Of a stretch of 36,642 bases of DNA, positions 1 through 7,576 are shown in pieces. The position numbers were made by a program, and so were the translations under genes. Position 1 is the first letter of the stretch. Each line of letters begins with the position of its first letter. Location: positions 1-36,642 of the forward strand of contig JAAWKD010000023.1 of the NCBI GenBank assembly GCA_022797215.1. Direction: 5' to 3'. The notes below the pieces were generated by a model that was not told the DNA's origin, ran no database searches, and saw only the letters and a list, made by a program, of their open reading frames with translations. Origin of the DNA: Clostridia bacterium. Its GTDB lineage: Bacteria > Bacillota > Clostridia > TANB77 > CAG-508.

Positions 1-294
1 GGAAATATATATACTTATTTATATATAGGAGTTGTTGTTACTGCTATTTTTACAACTGCAACTTCAGCAGGGTATGGATTTTTAAAAAATCAAGTTGCAA
101 GAAAACGATTTTTAAAGGGAAATGTAGCAAAGAGAGGAAAGTTGTATTATCAAAAAATTTTATTAGTAATTTGCATATCTGCACCACTTGTTGCTAATAT
201 TGGATTTTCAAATTTAGTTAGTAAATTATATCCAATATTTGGTATGTTGGGATTGATACAAATTGTTTTTCTATTTATGAGTAAAAGACACTAG
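1..294 (+). CDS. YkvI-like membrane protein, C-terminal end (partial)
   Basis: The first frame is open from the window edge to a TAG at 292-294, giving the last 97 residues of a protein that starts upstream. Visible are a hydrophobic segment around residues 9-22, a basic stretch (QVARKRF), a second hydrophobic segment around 51-66 and a third near the C-terminus (PIFGMLGLIQIVFLF). The spacing of the last helices and the short basic tail resemble YkvI-family integral membrane proteins, whose substrate is unknown. The family call rests on recollection of the pattern in a fragment, so it is tentative; a C-terminal piece of a polytopic membrane protein is secure. Confidence 0.5.
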   Translation, partial: GNIYTYLYIGVVVTAIFTTATSAGYGFLKNQVARKRFLKGNVAKRGKLYYQKILLVICISAPLVANIGFSNLVSKLYPIFGMLGLIQIVFLFMSKRH

Positions 295-299
295 ACAAA

Positions 300-740
300 C
301 TATTGAAACTATATTATACTTAAGAATGATGTCAAAAAGTTTTTATACGAGGGATTATGTTATAGGTATCCTGGTTGCGCACGCTGGCATGAGGCTGGCA
401 ACTCTAGTTGGCTTTACGATAATGATTACGGTTTCAGACGTGGCGACAGTGGAATATTTTCCTTCAACAACAACACTTGGACTAACAAGAACTGTGGTCG
501 TGGAGTAGCGGTGGTTAAGTCAGCTGTTCGAGCTGAGCGAGTTACAGATGATTTATGCGATGGAGCGGAGTGTAGTGTAAGGTACTGGACTCTAATATAG
601 AATATGAGAAGGGAAAACTTTAAGGAGTTTTCCGAGAATAACTATATTATTAAAGAAACATAATTCCTTCCTTTAGGGGTAAAATAAAGAAAGAAGAATG
701 TATCACAAGTAGTTTAATTACGAAAGTGATATATTTTTTA
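300..740 (+). repeat. Orphan DGR variable-repeat-like cassette, copy 1
   Basis: This stretch is homologous to 2730-3141. Its core (about 364-513) reads, in the frame without a start codon, as a C-type-lectin-like variable-repeat sequence: RYPGCARWHEAGNSSW, then GFRRGDSGIFSFNNN and CGRGVAVV. Variable codons alternate with invariant TGG, GGT-TTC, CGT-GGC and TGT-GGT-CGT codons, as in targets of diversity-generating retroelements. A 6-bp hairpin (TCAGCT 520-525, AGCTGA 531-536) lies just past the GC-rich end, where DGR target repeats often carry one. A conserved tail follows, with a hairpin (GGAAAACT / AGTTTTCC) and a terminator. The open frame begins after a stop near 305 and lacks ATG, so no intact gene is present. 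No reverse transcriptase is in the window. Confidence 0.55.
701..739 (+). terminator. Terminator ending repeat cassette 1
   Basis: TATCAC (701-706) pairs with GTGATA (726-731) and is followed by a T run (734-739). The same structure, with a longer stem, ends the second cassette at 3103-3141. Confidence 0.55.
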
Positions 741-748
741 TGTAACTA

Positions 749-777
749 TTGAAAAAAAAGGTAAGAACTGGTATAAA
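749..777 (+). promoter_or_regulatory. Promoter for the DUF5711-like/cvpA pair
   Basis: TTGAAA (749-754), a 17-base spacer and TATAAA (772-777) form a sigma-A-type promoter 36 bases before the next start codon. Confidence 0.55.
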
Positions 778-812
778 TACAGTAAGGGGAAAATAAGAAA
801 GGAAAACTGAAG

Positions 813-2021
813 ATGAAGAAAGTAGTTGAGTTTAAGCAACAACAACCAGAAAGACCAAAAGACGATATAAAGAAAAAAGTAAATAAAAAGAGATTAATTG
901 TTATTATTATGGTTGTTCTACTAGTCTTAGCTTTAGCTATTACGACAGCAGCCTATATATCTAATAAAGAATTTCGAAATTTTATGGATAAATATATTTT
1001 AAAAAAAAGTATTACAGATGAAAATGTAGCTGTTATAGATATTGACTATGACTCAAATACTAATATTATCCCCTATGGAAGGTATATTTGTATTTTAGCA
1101 GAAAATAATTTAGAACAATACAATTCTAACGGGAAGAAAGAACAAGAAGTAAAAATAGAAATCAATAATCCAGTCTATGATGTAAACGGGAGATACCTAG
1201 TAATTGGAGAAAAAGGAAGTCAAAAGTTATATTTGATTTCAGGAACTCAAATTATATGGGAGAAAAATGTAGATGGCAATTTAAGTAAAGTAACTGTTAA
1301 TAGAAGTGGATATGTTAGTACGATTATTACTGGTACTAGTTATAAATCTGTTATAGCAACATATGATGATAAAGGAAATGAACTATTCAAATCTTATTTA
1401 TCAAATACAATAGCAGTAGATGCTTGTATTTCACAAGATAATAATTATTTAGGCTATGCAGAAATAAGCACAGCTGGAACAGTAATTCAGTCGAATGTTA
1501 AGATTATTTCTATGAAGGAAGCGGCAGAAAAAAATACAGAGCCTGTATACAATTATGTAGCACCACAAAATAGTCTAATTTTAAGAATAAAGTATCAAGA
1601 AAAGAACCGATTAGTATGTGTATATGATGATAGTATTCATATGATTGAGAGTAATGTGGATGTTAAACTAATGGATTTACAAGAAGATAAAAAAATTACT
1701 TTTGGAGATAGCAAACTGACTAATTTTGTGTATCGAATGGTAGAGGAATCTACAGGGCCATTTAGTGCCAATACCAATGTAGAAATGTATAATATAACAA
1801 ATCAAAAGGAAAGTACTTATATGATAGAGGGAGTAGCTAAAAGTGTAGCGAGCTATGACAATATTATTGCCATCAATTTAGGGTCAGAGGTAGACTTTAT
1901 TAATACAAATGGTTGGCTTGTAAAAAGATATACCTCTAGGCAGGAAATTAGAAATATTGTGATATGTGATGGCATCGCAGGTATTATTTACCGAGATAAG
2001 ATTGAATTAATTAATTTATAG
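813..2021 (+). CDS. DUF5711-like membrane-anchored beta-propeller-like protein
   Basis: 402 residues. A basic cytoplasmic N-terminus (about 1-27) is followed by one transmembrane helix (about 28-49, IVIIMVVLLVLALAITTAAY) and a long extracytoplasmic part. That part has repeated short beta-strand patterns (RYICILAENNLEQYN, RYLVIGEKGSQKLYL, NYLGYAEISTAG), suggesting a beta-propeller or PQQ-like fold. This matches the DUF5711 family, found beside cvpA in Clostridia, and cvpA follows here after 14 bases with its own GAAAGGAG site. The molecular function is unknown; an envelope role is inferred from topology and neighbours. The start is preceded by GAAAGG. Confidence 0.75.
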   Translation: MKKVVEFKQQQPERPKDDIKKKVNKKRLIVIIMVVLLVLALAITTAAYISNKEFRNFMDKYILKKSITDENVAVIDIDYDSNTNIIPYGRYICILAENNLEQYNSNGKKEQEVKIEINNPVYDVNGRYLVIGEKGSQKLYLISGTQIIWEKNVDGNLSKVTVNRSGYVSTIITGTSYKSVIATYDDKGNELFKSYLSNTIAVDACISQDNNYLGYAEISTAGTVIQSNVKIISMKEAAEKNTEPVYNYVAPQNSLILRIKYQEKNRLVCVYDDSIHMIESNVDVKLMDLQEDKKITFGDSKLTNFVYRMVEESTGPFSANTNVEMYNITNQKESTYMIEGVAKSVASYDNIIAINLGSEVDFINTNGWLVKRYTSRQEIRNIVICDGIAGIIYRDKIELINL

Positions 2022-2035
2022 AAAGGAGAGGGAAA

Positions 2036-2707
2036 ATGAGTATTATGATTGACGTAATTATTTTAGGAATTTTAGTTTTATGTATTGCTTTAGGATATCG
2101 TAAAGGGCTAACAGGAGCCTTATTAAAAATCGTTTCTTTTGTACTAGCATTAGTGATAGCATTTGTCCTATTTAAGCCAGTATCTAATTTTATAATAGAG
2201 AAAACAAACTGGGACGAAAATCTAGAACAGGGGATTCGTGATACGATTTTAAAGAATGATCAACAAGGTGCAGATTCCAAGCAAGATAGACAAGAGGGAG
2301 AACAAAATATGCCATCTGTAATGATGGAATATATTAATAAGACTGTAGAAAATGCAGGAAATGAAGCAAAAGAAGCAGTAGTAGATGCTACAGCAAGAGA
2401 AGTCGCTATTATGATTATAAATAGTGGAGTATGGTTTGCTCTATTCTTATTAGCTAGAATTATATTAATATTTGTTAAAGGATTAGCTAATATCATTACA
2501 AGTTTGCCTATTATAAAACAATTTGATAAATTAGGTGGTATTGTTTATGGATTAGTAGAAGCTTTTATTATTATTTATGCAATATTAGCAGTAATATCTT
2601 TCATAAGTCCAGTAATGAGTGGAACTGGAGTGCTAGAAGCAATTCAGAAATCATTTATAGGAAGCACGATGTATAATAACAACCTGCTATTAAAATTAAT
2701 TTTTTAA
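2036..2707 (+). CDS. cvpA: CvpA family membrane protein
   Basis: 223 residues with about four hydrophobic helices: 5-20, 26-48, 132-152 and 171-196. Helices 2 and 3 are separated by a hydrophilic stretch rich in D, E, K and Q (about 60-125). The opening pattern, IDVIILGILVLCIALGYRKGL with K and G after helix 1, is typical of CvpA (colicin V production family). The biochemical role of the family is not settled. It follows the DUF5711-like gene closely and probably shares its transcript. AAAGGAGAGG lies just before ATG 2036. Confidence 0.85.
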   Translation: MSIMIDVIILGILVLCIALGYRKGLTGALLKIVSFVLALVIAFVLFKPVSNFIIEKTNWDENLEQGIRDTILKNDQQGADSKQDRQEGEQNMPSVMMEYINKTVENAGNEAKEAVVDATAREVAIMIINSGVWFALFLLARIILIFVKGLANIITSLPIIKQFDKLGGIVYGLVEAFIIIYAILAVISFISPVMSGTGVLEAIQKSFIGSTMYNNNLLLKLIF

Positions 2708-2729
2708 AGGTTACTATCTTATTGATTCG

Positions 2730-3141
2730 ATTATATGAGTTATCTATAGTGCTTGTATCTTGTAAAAAGATGACTTGATTAGGGATTATGTCGAGGTATC
2801 CTAGCTGCGCAGGCTGGCATGGCACTAACAACTCTGGCTGGCTCAGCAATACTAGCAACGGTTTCATACGTGGCAACAATGGAGTATTCTCCTTCACCAA
2901 CAACAACTGGACTGGCAACAACAACTGTGGCCGTGGAGTAGCGGTAATAGGCACCGGACTTTTATATAGCATATCAGAAGGAAAAGCTTTAAGGAGTTTT
3001 TCGAGCATAACTATATAGAAAAGAAACATAATTCCTTCCTTAACCTAGTAGCTTATTCAAAGAAAGAATAGCTAATGGATATGGTAAAATAAAAAAGAAA
3101 AATACATCACAAGTAATAAATAGGAAAGTGATGTATTTTTT
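2730..3141 (+). repeat. Orphan DGR variable-repeat-like cassette, copy 2
   Basis: Second copy of the 300-740 cassette. An ATG at 2788 opens a 76-residue frame (MSRYPSCAGWHGTNNSGW, then GFIRGNNGVFSFTNNNW and CGRGVAVI), but its start has only a weak AGGG ahead of it and one base fewer than copy 1 in the lead-in. Variable codons are AAC, AAT, AGC, ACT and GGC, while TGG, GGT-TTC, CGT-GGC and the TGT-GGC-CGT-GGA-GTA-GCG end are shared. Some positions have A here and a different base in copy 1, others the reverse, so neither copy can be the template of the other. The downstream hairpin and AAACATAATTCCTTCCTT block match copy 1. I annotate a degenerate or non-coding variable repeat, not a confident gene. 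Confidence 0.55.
3103..3141 (+). terminator. Terminator ending repeat cassette 2
   Basis: TACATCAC (3103-3110) pairs with GTGATGTA (3128-3135), then TTTTTT (3136-3141). Confidence 0.65.
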
Positions 3142-3164
3142 ATATGAAGATTTTATGAATTTTG

Positions 3165-3193
3165 TTGATAAATTTAATAAAGTTTGCTATACT
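3165..3193 (+). promoter_or_regulatory. Promoter for the LCP gene
   Basis: TTGATA (3165-3170), a 17-base spacer and TATACT (3188-3193), 39 bases before the TTG start. Confidence 0.65.
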
Positions 3194-3232
3194 AAAAGAC
3201 GAATTAAATTTAAAAAATAGGGTGGAAAAAAT

Positions 3233-4528
3233 TTGAGTAAAGCAAGAAGAGCGATAGATAAAAAAGAAAAAAGAAGAAAGAAAAAGGGAACTGGGAAAAA
3301 AGTATTTTTGTTTATCTTATTAGTTCTCTTAGTAGTAGGTGGTATTGTAGGATACCGTATTCACGAAAATGGTGGTGGGTTAAAAGGATTTTTAGCAACC
3401 GCCGTTGGACATGATGCTAATACTTTAAAAAATTTACCGAAAATTTATAGTGTTTTATTAGGTCAAAGTGAGAATTTAACAGATACTATTATGATAGCAG
3501 AATATGATCCACAAGAGCAACAAGCTTCTATACTTTCTATACCAAGAGATACGTATATCGGAAATAACAGAATGAATGTAACAGCTTGGGATAAAATAAA
3601 TGCAGTATATCAAACTGGTACAGAAAATGTGTTAAAAGAGATTAACGAATTAACTGGTTTAGATATTAAATATTACCTAAAAGTAGATACGCAAGCGTTT
3701 AAAAAATTGGTAGATGCAATTGGTGGGGTAGAGTTTGACGTACCAATTGATATGAAATATGATGATAAAAGACAAAATCTTCATATCAATTTGAAAGCAG
3801 GCAAACAAAAATTAGATGGTGATAAAGCAGAGCAAGTAGTTAGATTTAGGCATAATAATGATGGAACCACATATCCTTATGAATATGGTATGGAAGATTT
3901 AGGAAGAATGAAAACACAAAGAAACTTCTTAACTGCTCTTGCAAAACAAACTTTAAAGGTAGAAAATATTTTCAAAATTAATGAATTCATTGATATTGCT
4001 AATGAATATGTAGAGACGAATTTAGATTTTAATATTATTAAAGACTATGTACCATACATTGTAGAGTTTGATATAGCGAATTTGAAAACAGGACAAGTAC
4101 CAGGTGAATCAAAACAAGGACCACCTAATGGTGTGTGTGTGTATTTTGCAGATGATGCTAAATTAAAAGAAATGATAGATGATTTATTTATTAATCCAAA
4201 TAAATTAGAGGAAGAAGATAAGAAGAACAATAGTACAGTAGATACCTCTAACATTGACAAAACGAAACTAAAAATAGAGGTGTTAAATGGGACATCTAGT
4301 AATACAAAGTTAGAAAAGGTAGTAGCTAAATTAGAAAATGCGGGTTATACTGTAGAAAAGACAGGAAACACAACTGATACAAGTGCAACAACAGTTATTA
4401 TAAGGGAGGATGTACCAGAATTAGTACAAGAGGATATTAAGCAGATTTTAGGGACTCAAACTGTGACGACTGGAGGAAGTGCAGCAGTTAATATTACTAT
4501 CATTATTGGCAGAGATTATGAAGGTTAG
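3233..4528 (+). CDS. LytR-CpsA-Psr (LCP) family cell-wall glycopolymer ligase
   Basis: 431 residues from a TTG start preceded by GGGTGG; no better start is near. A strongly basic tail (1-23) precedes a transmembrane helix (about 24-41), so the body is outside the cell. The LCP domain follows: SIPRDTYIG at 102-110 is the conserved Arg/Asp motif, with further motifs DKINAVY and VVRFRHNN plus DLGRMKTQRNFL. Family members transfer lipid-linked glycopolymers such as teichoic acids to peptidoglycan. The last 90 residues (KIEVLNGTSSNTKLE, then VIIRED) form a LytR_C domain. The gene stands alone with its own promoter and terminator. Confidence 0.9.
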   Translation: MSKARRAIDKKEKRRKKKGTGKKVFLFILLVLLVVGGIVGYRIHENGGGLKGFLATAVGHDANTLKNLPKIYSVLLGQSENLTDTIMIAEYDPQEQQASILSIPRDTYIGNNRMNVTAWDKINAVYQTGTENVLKEINELTGLDIKYYLKVDTQAFKKLVDAIGGVEFDVPIDMKYDDKRQNLHINLKAGKQKLDGDKAEQVVRFRHNNDGTTYPYEYGMEDLGRMKTQRNFLTALAKQTLKVENIFKINEFIDIANEYVETNLDFNIIKDYVPYIVEFDIANLKTGQVPGESKQGPPNGVCVYFADDAKLKEMIDDLFINPNKLEEEDKKNNSTVDTSNIDKTKLKIEVLNGTSSNTKLEKVVAKLENAGYTVEKTGNTTDTSATTVIIREDVPELVQEDIKQILGTQTVTTGGSAAVNITIIIGRDYEG

Positions 4529-4549
4529 TTTTAAAATATATTTAAATAA

Positions 4550-4587
4550 GGGGCGCTGATTTTATAGCGCTCCCTTTATGTTTTTTA
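4550..4587 (+). terminator. Terminator between the convergent LCP and dacF genes
   Basis: GGGGCGCT and AGCGCTCCC form a GC-rich stem (4550-4574) followed by a T-rich run. It lies between convergent genes and may act in both directions, though the T run is better on the plus strand. Confidence 0.7.
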
Positions 4588-4591
4588 TAAT

Positions 4592-5935
4592 TCAAAGATT
4601 ATTCATTAATGTATAAAGATGCTTTCCTCCATTTTTTTGATGTCTAGAAGTTTTTTGTTTTTTAGAGGAATGTCTTTTAGACTTATTTTTCTTTTTGGGT
4701 ATTAACAAAGTATATAGCAAATATAAAGTAACAAAAATTAGGCCAATACGTAATAAAAGAGATAAAGCATTAGATGGAAGAACATTGTCTTGTGCAATTA
4801 AATCAGAAGAATAGTTTTTTCCATTTAATGTATAACTAATAGTACCAACTGTACTACCAGCAGATATAGGAGCTTTTAGCTTATCTATTGAAATTTTAGG
4901 TTCTAAGCTTTCAACGGATATAGTTTTATCCACTAAAGCTTCAATATTATCTTTTACCAATACTTTCAAATTTTTAGTTTCTTTGGTTGCACTAGCAACT
5001 TCTACTTCTTGTAAAATAGAGTTTTTTTCTTGAAGAGTTTGAATTGCATAATGGTCAAAAGCATAATTTAACAAAGTAATAGAATCTAAAAATTTTTCAC
5101 TTAGTCCTTCTTTTGTAAAGTCAGCGCCCAATACAACACTAATTACTTCCATATTATTATCTTTAGCAGATGAGACTAAGCAATTTCCAGCTTCTCCTGT
5201 ATAGCCTGTTTTAATTCCAGTAGCATTAGGATAATAGTAATTGCTTTTGGATTTACTGGTATTCTTGATAAGTAAGTCATTAGTTGTATAAAAGGTACGG
5301 TCTTCTTTTGAGTATTTATTTGTAGTAGGTAAAGTGTATTTTATTTTCTGTACAATCTTTCTGAAAATGTCATTTTTCATGGCATATTGCCCCATTAAGG
5401 CTAAATCATAGGCAGTAGAAGTATGATTTTTATTATGAATACCATTAGGATTTACAAAATGAGTATTTTTACAACCAATTTCTTTTGCTTTTTCATTCAT
5501 CAAATCTGAAAATTTACTAACACTGCCAGAAATATGTTCTGCAAGGACAATAGCAGCATCATTGGCTGAAGGAATAAGCAAAACATTTAGCAATTGTTCG
5601 ACAGTAAGTTGTTCACCCTCTTTAATACGACAAGTAACGTAATCTGGTGGTATGGAGTGAATAGCATTACGGCTAACCGTTGCAACATCTGTTAATTCGC
5701 AATTTTCTAAAGCTAAAATAGCAGTCATAATCTTAGTTGTACTTGCGGGATATCTTACTTGGTGAGCATTTTTCTCATAAAGAATTTTTCCAGTGCTAGT
5801 TTCCATCAAAATACAAGAAGGGGAGTAAATTGTAATAGAAGATGTTTCTGCCGCAAAGGAGGTGGTTAAAAAGGTTGACAAGAATAAGATAGTCAACAGC
5901 AAGGGAAATAAAATATATTTTATTTTTTTTATCAT
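4592..5935 (-). CDS. dacF: D-alanyl-D-alanine carboxypeptidase, DacF/PBP5-like
   Basis: 447 residues. A signal peptide (about 1-28, cut near SFAA-E) leads to a serine peptidase S11 domain. The three penicillin-binding motifs are visible: S65-T-T-K68, S123-A-N125 and K242-T-G. Members trim the terminal D-Ala from peptidoglycan stem peptides. A C-terminal beta-domain follows, then a hydrophobic helix (about 386-407) and a highly basic tail that would anchor the enzyme. This true transmembrane helix is less usual than the amphipathic anchor of PBP5. GAGG lies 7 bases before the ATG. The symbol reflects similarity, not proven sporulation function. Confidence 0.88.
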   Translation of the reverse strand: MIKKIKYILFPLLLTILFLSTFLTTSFAAETSSITIYSPSCILMETSTGKILYEKNAHQVRYPASTTKIMTAILALENCELTDVATVSRNAIHSIPPDYVTCRIKEGEQLTVEQLLNVLLIPSANDAAIVLAEHISGSVSKFSDLMNEKAKEIGCKNTHFVNPNGIHNKNHTSTAYDLALMGQYAMKNDIFRKIVQKIKYTLPTTNKYSKEDRTFYTTNDLLIKNTSKSKSNYYYPNATGIKTGYTGEAGNCLVSSAKDNNMEVISVVLGADFTKEGLSEKFLDSITLLNYAFDHYAIQTLQEKNSILQEVEVASATKETKNLKVLVKDNIEALVDKTISVESLEPKISIDKLKAPISAGSTVGTISYTLNGKNYSSDLIAQDNVLPSNALSLLLRIGLIFVTLYLLYTLLIPKKKNKSKRHSSKKQKTSRHQKNGGKHLYTLMNNL

Positions 5936-5981
5936 ATTAAAACCTCACATTTTAATGTATGTAGTTTATTCAATAGATATA

Positions 5982-6010
5982 ACTATATATGAAAATGAGA
6001 AGAATTGCAA
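5982..6010 (-). promoter_or_regulatory. Promoter for dacF
   Basis: On the minus strand TTGCAA (6010-6005), a 17-base spacer and TATAGT (5987-5982) precede the dacF start by 47 bases. Confidence 0.5.
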
Positions 6011-6044
6011 GTAAGAAAAACAAAATTAAGAAAGGATGATTTTA

Positions 6045-6833
6045 ATGAATAATTTAACAACAAAACAAAAAATAATAATAGGAGCAATACTTAGCGTGAT
6101 GATAGTAGTTATTGGAATTTATGGATATAGTATGTTAGGACAAGAAGATTGGGAACAAGATATTTTAGTAACAGATGAAAATTTAGAAAATGTAGTGGAA
6201 AATCAAGAAAAGGCAGGTTCAAACATAAATCAAAACAATGAGATGGTACATAATACCAGTAAAATAGAACAAAATGTAAATGACCAGCAAGGAGGAAGTG
6301 AAAAGTTTGATAATTCTTCTATAATAAATGGTTATGAGAATTTAGAAGGGAGAATTGTTGTACATATAACAGGAGCAGTTCAAAAAACTGGAATTTTGGT
6401 GTTGCCAGAGGGGGCAAGAATTGCAGATGCGATTAATGCAGCAGGAGGAAATACACAAAATGCTGATTTAAATGAAGTAAACTTGGCTTATGTGTTACAA
6501 GATGGGCAAAAAATTTATATTCCTACTAAAGAAGATAAAGTGAGATTAGAAAGAAAAGTGTATATTATGAGTGGAAGTGGGAATAATGTAATTGAACAAA
6601 CCGTAAATGCAGAAGGCAATTTGGAGAGTGAGGGAGATAAAAAAGTGAACATTAATATAGCAACACAAAATGAGTTAGAAAATCTGCCAGGAATTGGGAC
6701 GTCTATTGCAGGTAAAATTATTGAATATAGAGAGCAGAATGGAAGATTTGACAAGATAGAGGATTTACAAAATGTAAAAGGCATTGGAGATGCTAAATTT
6801 GAGAAGATTAAGGAACAAATAGTGGCAAAATAA
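6045..6833 (+). CDS. comEA: ComEA-like protein (SLBB plus helix-hairpin-helix)
   Basis: 262 residues from ATG 6045, chosen because AAAGGA (6031-6036) sits 8 bases upstream; an earlier in-frame ATG at 6036 overlaps that site. A transmembrane helix near the N-terminus (IIIGAILSVMIVVIGIYGY) is followed by an acidic, Asn/Gln-rich linker. An SLBB domain comes next (VVHITGAVQKTGILVLPEG, then GQKIYIP), and finally two helix-hairpin-helix motifs (NELENLPGIGTSIAGKI and NVKGIGDAKFEKI). In transforming bacteria ComEA is the membrane-anchored DNA receptor. comM and dprA lie beyond the mobilizable element, so these may once have been closer neighbours. No comEB or comEC is visible. Confidence 0.88.
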   Translation: MNNLTTKQKIIIGAILSVMIVVIGIYGYSMLGQEDWEQDILVTDENLENVVENQEKAGSNINQNNEMVHNTSKIEQNVNDQQGGSEKFDNSSIINGYENLEGRIVVHITGAVQKTGILVLPEGARIADAINAAGGNTQNADLNEVNLAYVLQDGQKIYIPTKEDKVRLERKVYIMSGSGNNVIEQTVNAEGNLESEGDKKVNINIATQNELENLPGIGTSIAGKIIEYREQNGRFDKIEDLQNVKGIGDAKFEKIKEQIVAK

Positions 6834-6853
6834 AGTTTAAAAATTAAAAATAA

Positions 6854-6907
6854 AAAAGGAATAATTTATGATAAAAAGACATAGTATAATAAAGAATTAT
6901 TCCTTTT
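6854..6907 (+). terminator. Terminator-like hairpin after comEA
   Basis: A perfect 13-bp inverted repeat, AAAAGGAATAATT (6854-6866) and AATTATTCCTTTT (6895-6907), encloses a 28-base loop and ends in T residues. The long loop makes the termination efficiency uncertain. Confidence 0.55.
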
Positions 6908-6930
6908 GTCAACTTTTTACTAGAAATATA

Positions 6931-6959
6931 TTGACAATAAAACAAAAAGGCAGTATACT
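6931..6959 (+). promoter_or_regulatory. Promoter of the split initiator tRNA gene
   Basis: TTGACA (6931-6936), a 17-base spacer and TATACT (6954-6959), 29 bases before the tRNA. Confidence 0.8.
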
Positions 6960-6987
6960 TAAAATGTATTTGAATTTAATTAAATAT

Positions 6988-7308
6988 CGCGGGGTGGAGC
7001 AGTTGGCAGCTCGTCGGGCTCATAGAAATTGTGGCTCTACATAGAAATGTGTAGATGAACTGTGGGTGAACTCAAAGAAGACTAAAATATTTTTAATATC
7101 ATGTTAACTTTGAGCCAAGCTAAAAGTACACTTTTAGAAGGTGCAGAGACTACTGGAGGAATACAGTTTCCTTAATTACCAGATTAGTACCCACTACCTA
7201 AAATAATATTATAGATATTATCAAGGTAAAGACATAGTCCAGCCTATAATGAAAATTATAGATAACTAAACCCGAAGGTCGCAGGTTCGAGTCCTGCCCC
7301 CGCAACCA
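6988..7308 (+). tRNA. Initiator tRNA-fMet(CAU), split by a group I intron
   Basis: Exons 6988-7023 and 7269-7308 join to a 76-nt tRNA with encoded CCA. The acceptor stem is CGCGGGG with CCCCGCA, leaving the C1-A72 mismatch that marks bacterial initiators. The D stem is GAGC/GCTC, the anticodon stem TCGGG/CCCGA with loop CTCATAA (anticodon CAU), and the T arm GCAGG-TTCGAGT-CCTGC. The three GC pairs of the anticodon stem also fit an initiator. The intron sits directly after the anticodon. A promoter and a terminator frame the gene, and the integrase of the mobilizable element lies just downstream. Confidence 0.93.
7024..7268 (+). ncRNA. Group I intron (IC3-like) in tRNA-fMet
   Basis: 245 nt with no ORF. 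Conserved core strings GAGCCAAGC (7112-7120), GAAGGTGCAGAGACTA (7137-7152) and ACATAGTCC (7232-7240) match the tRNA introns of cyanobacteria and Azoarcus. Helices can be drawn: P1, CAU with GTG at 7031-7033; P2, CTACATA-GAAA-TGTGTAG (7037-7054); P3, GTGGGT 7062-7067 with ACCCAC 7189-7194; P4, CTCAAAG 7071-7077 with CTTTGAG 7108-7114; P6, CTAAAAG 7120-7126 with CTTTTAG 7131-7137; P7, GACTA 7148-7152 with TAGTC 7235-7239; P8 around 7195-7228; P9, CTATAAT-GAAA-ATTATAG 7244-7261. The last intron base, by tRNA folding, is A rather than the usual G. Confidence 0.92.
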
Positions 7309-7312
7309 AGAC

Positions 7313-7342
7313 GCAGTTAGCTAAAAGACTAGCTGCTTTTTT
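7313..7342 (+). terminator. Terminator of the tRNA-fMet gene
   Basis: GCAGTTAG (7313-7320) pairs with CTAGCTGC (7329-7336) with one T-G pair, followed by TTTTTT. Confidence 0.8.
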
Positions 7343-7576
7343 AATTTCAAAAAGCAGCCAAAGCCTTGACGCTACTGCTCCTTCATCCCTAAAAATTTCA
7401 GATAAAGCTTCAATTTTTGGGAGCCCTTTTTGAATTTATTTTTTAAAATTTTGACGTGATTTTGTCCTAAATGGGGACAGCTTGGGGACACAGGCTGTCA
7501 AACCCCTTTAAAATAGACTAAAATACGACTTGTGGTTTTAAAAAGCAATTTTTGTAATTATATTGAAAAAGAGTAA
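7343..7576. other. Left end of the mobilizable element, no gene
   Basis: Non-coding. It is relatively G/C-rich for the region, with GGGGACAGCTTGGGGACAC near 7474-7492, a tandem GGGGACA-type repeat that may bind integrase. I see no ORF. Confidence 0.4.

Noticed and set aside
326..508. 60-codon plus-strand ORF
   Set aside because: It is out of frame with the variable-repeat-like reading of the same DNA, lacks a ribosome site and has no protein-like pattern.
2788..3018. Variable-repeat copy 2 as the DGR template of copy 1
   Set aside because: At several positions copy 1 has A where copy 2 has C or G (for example ACC against AAC and GGC against AAC). Adenine mutagenesis from copy 2 cannot produce that.
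7024..7268. Archaeal-type or protein-spliced tRNA intron
   Set aside because: The length, core motifs and P3-P9 pairings are those of a group I ribozyme; no bulge-helix-bulge context is needed.
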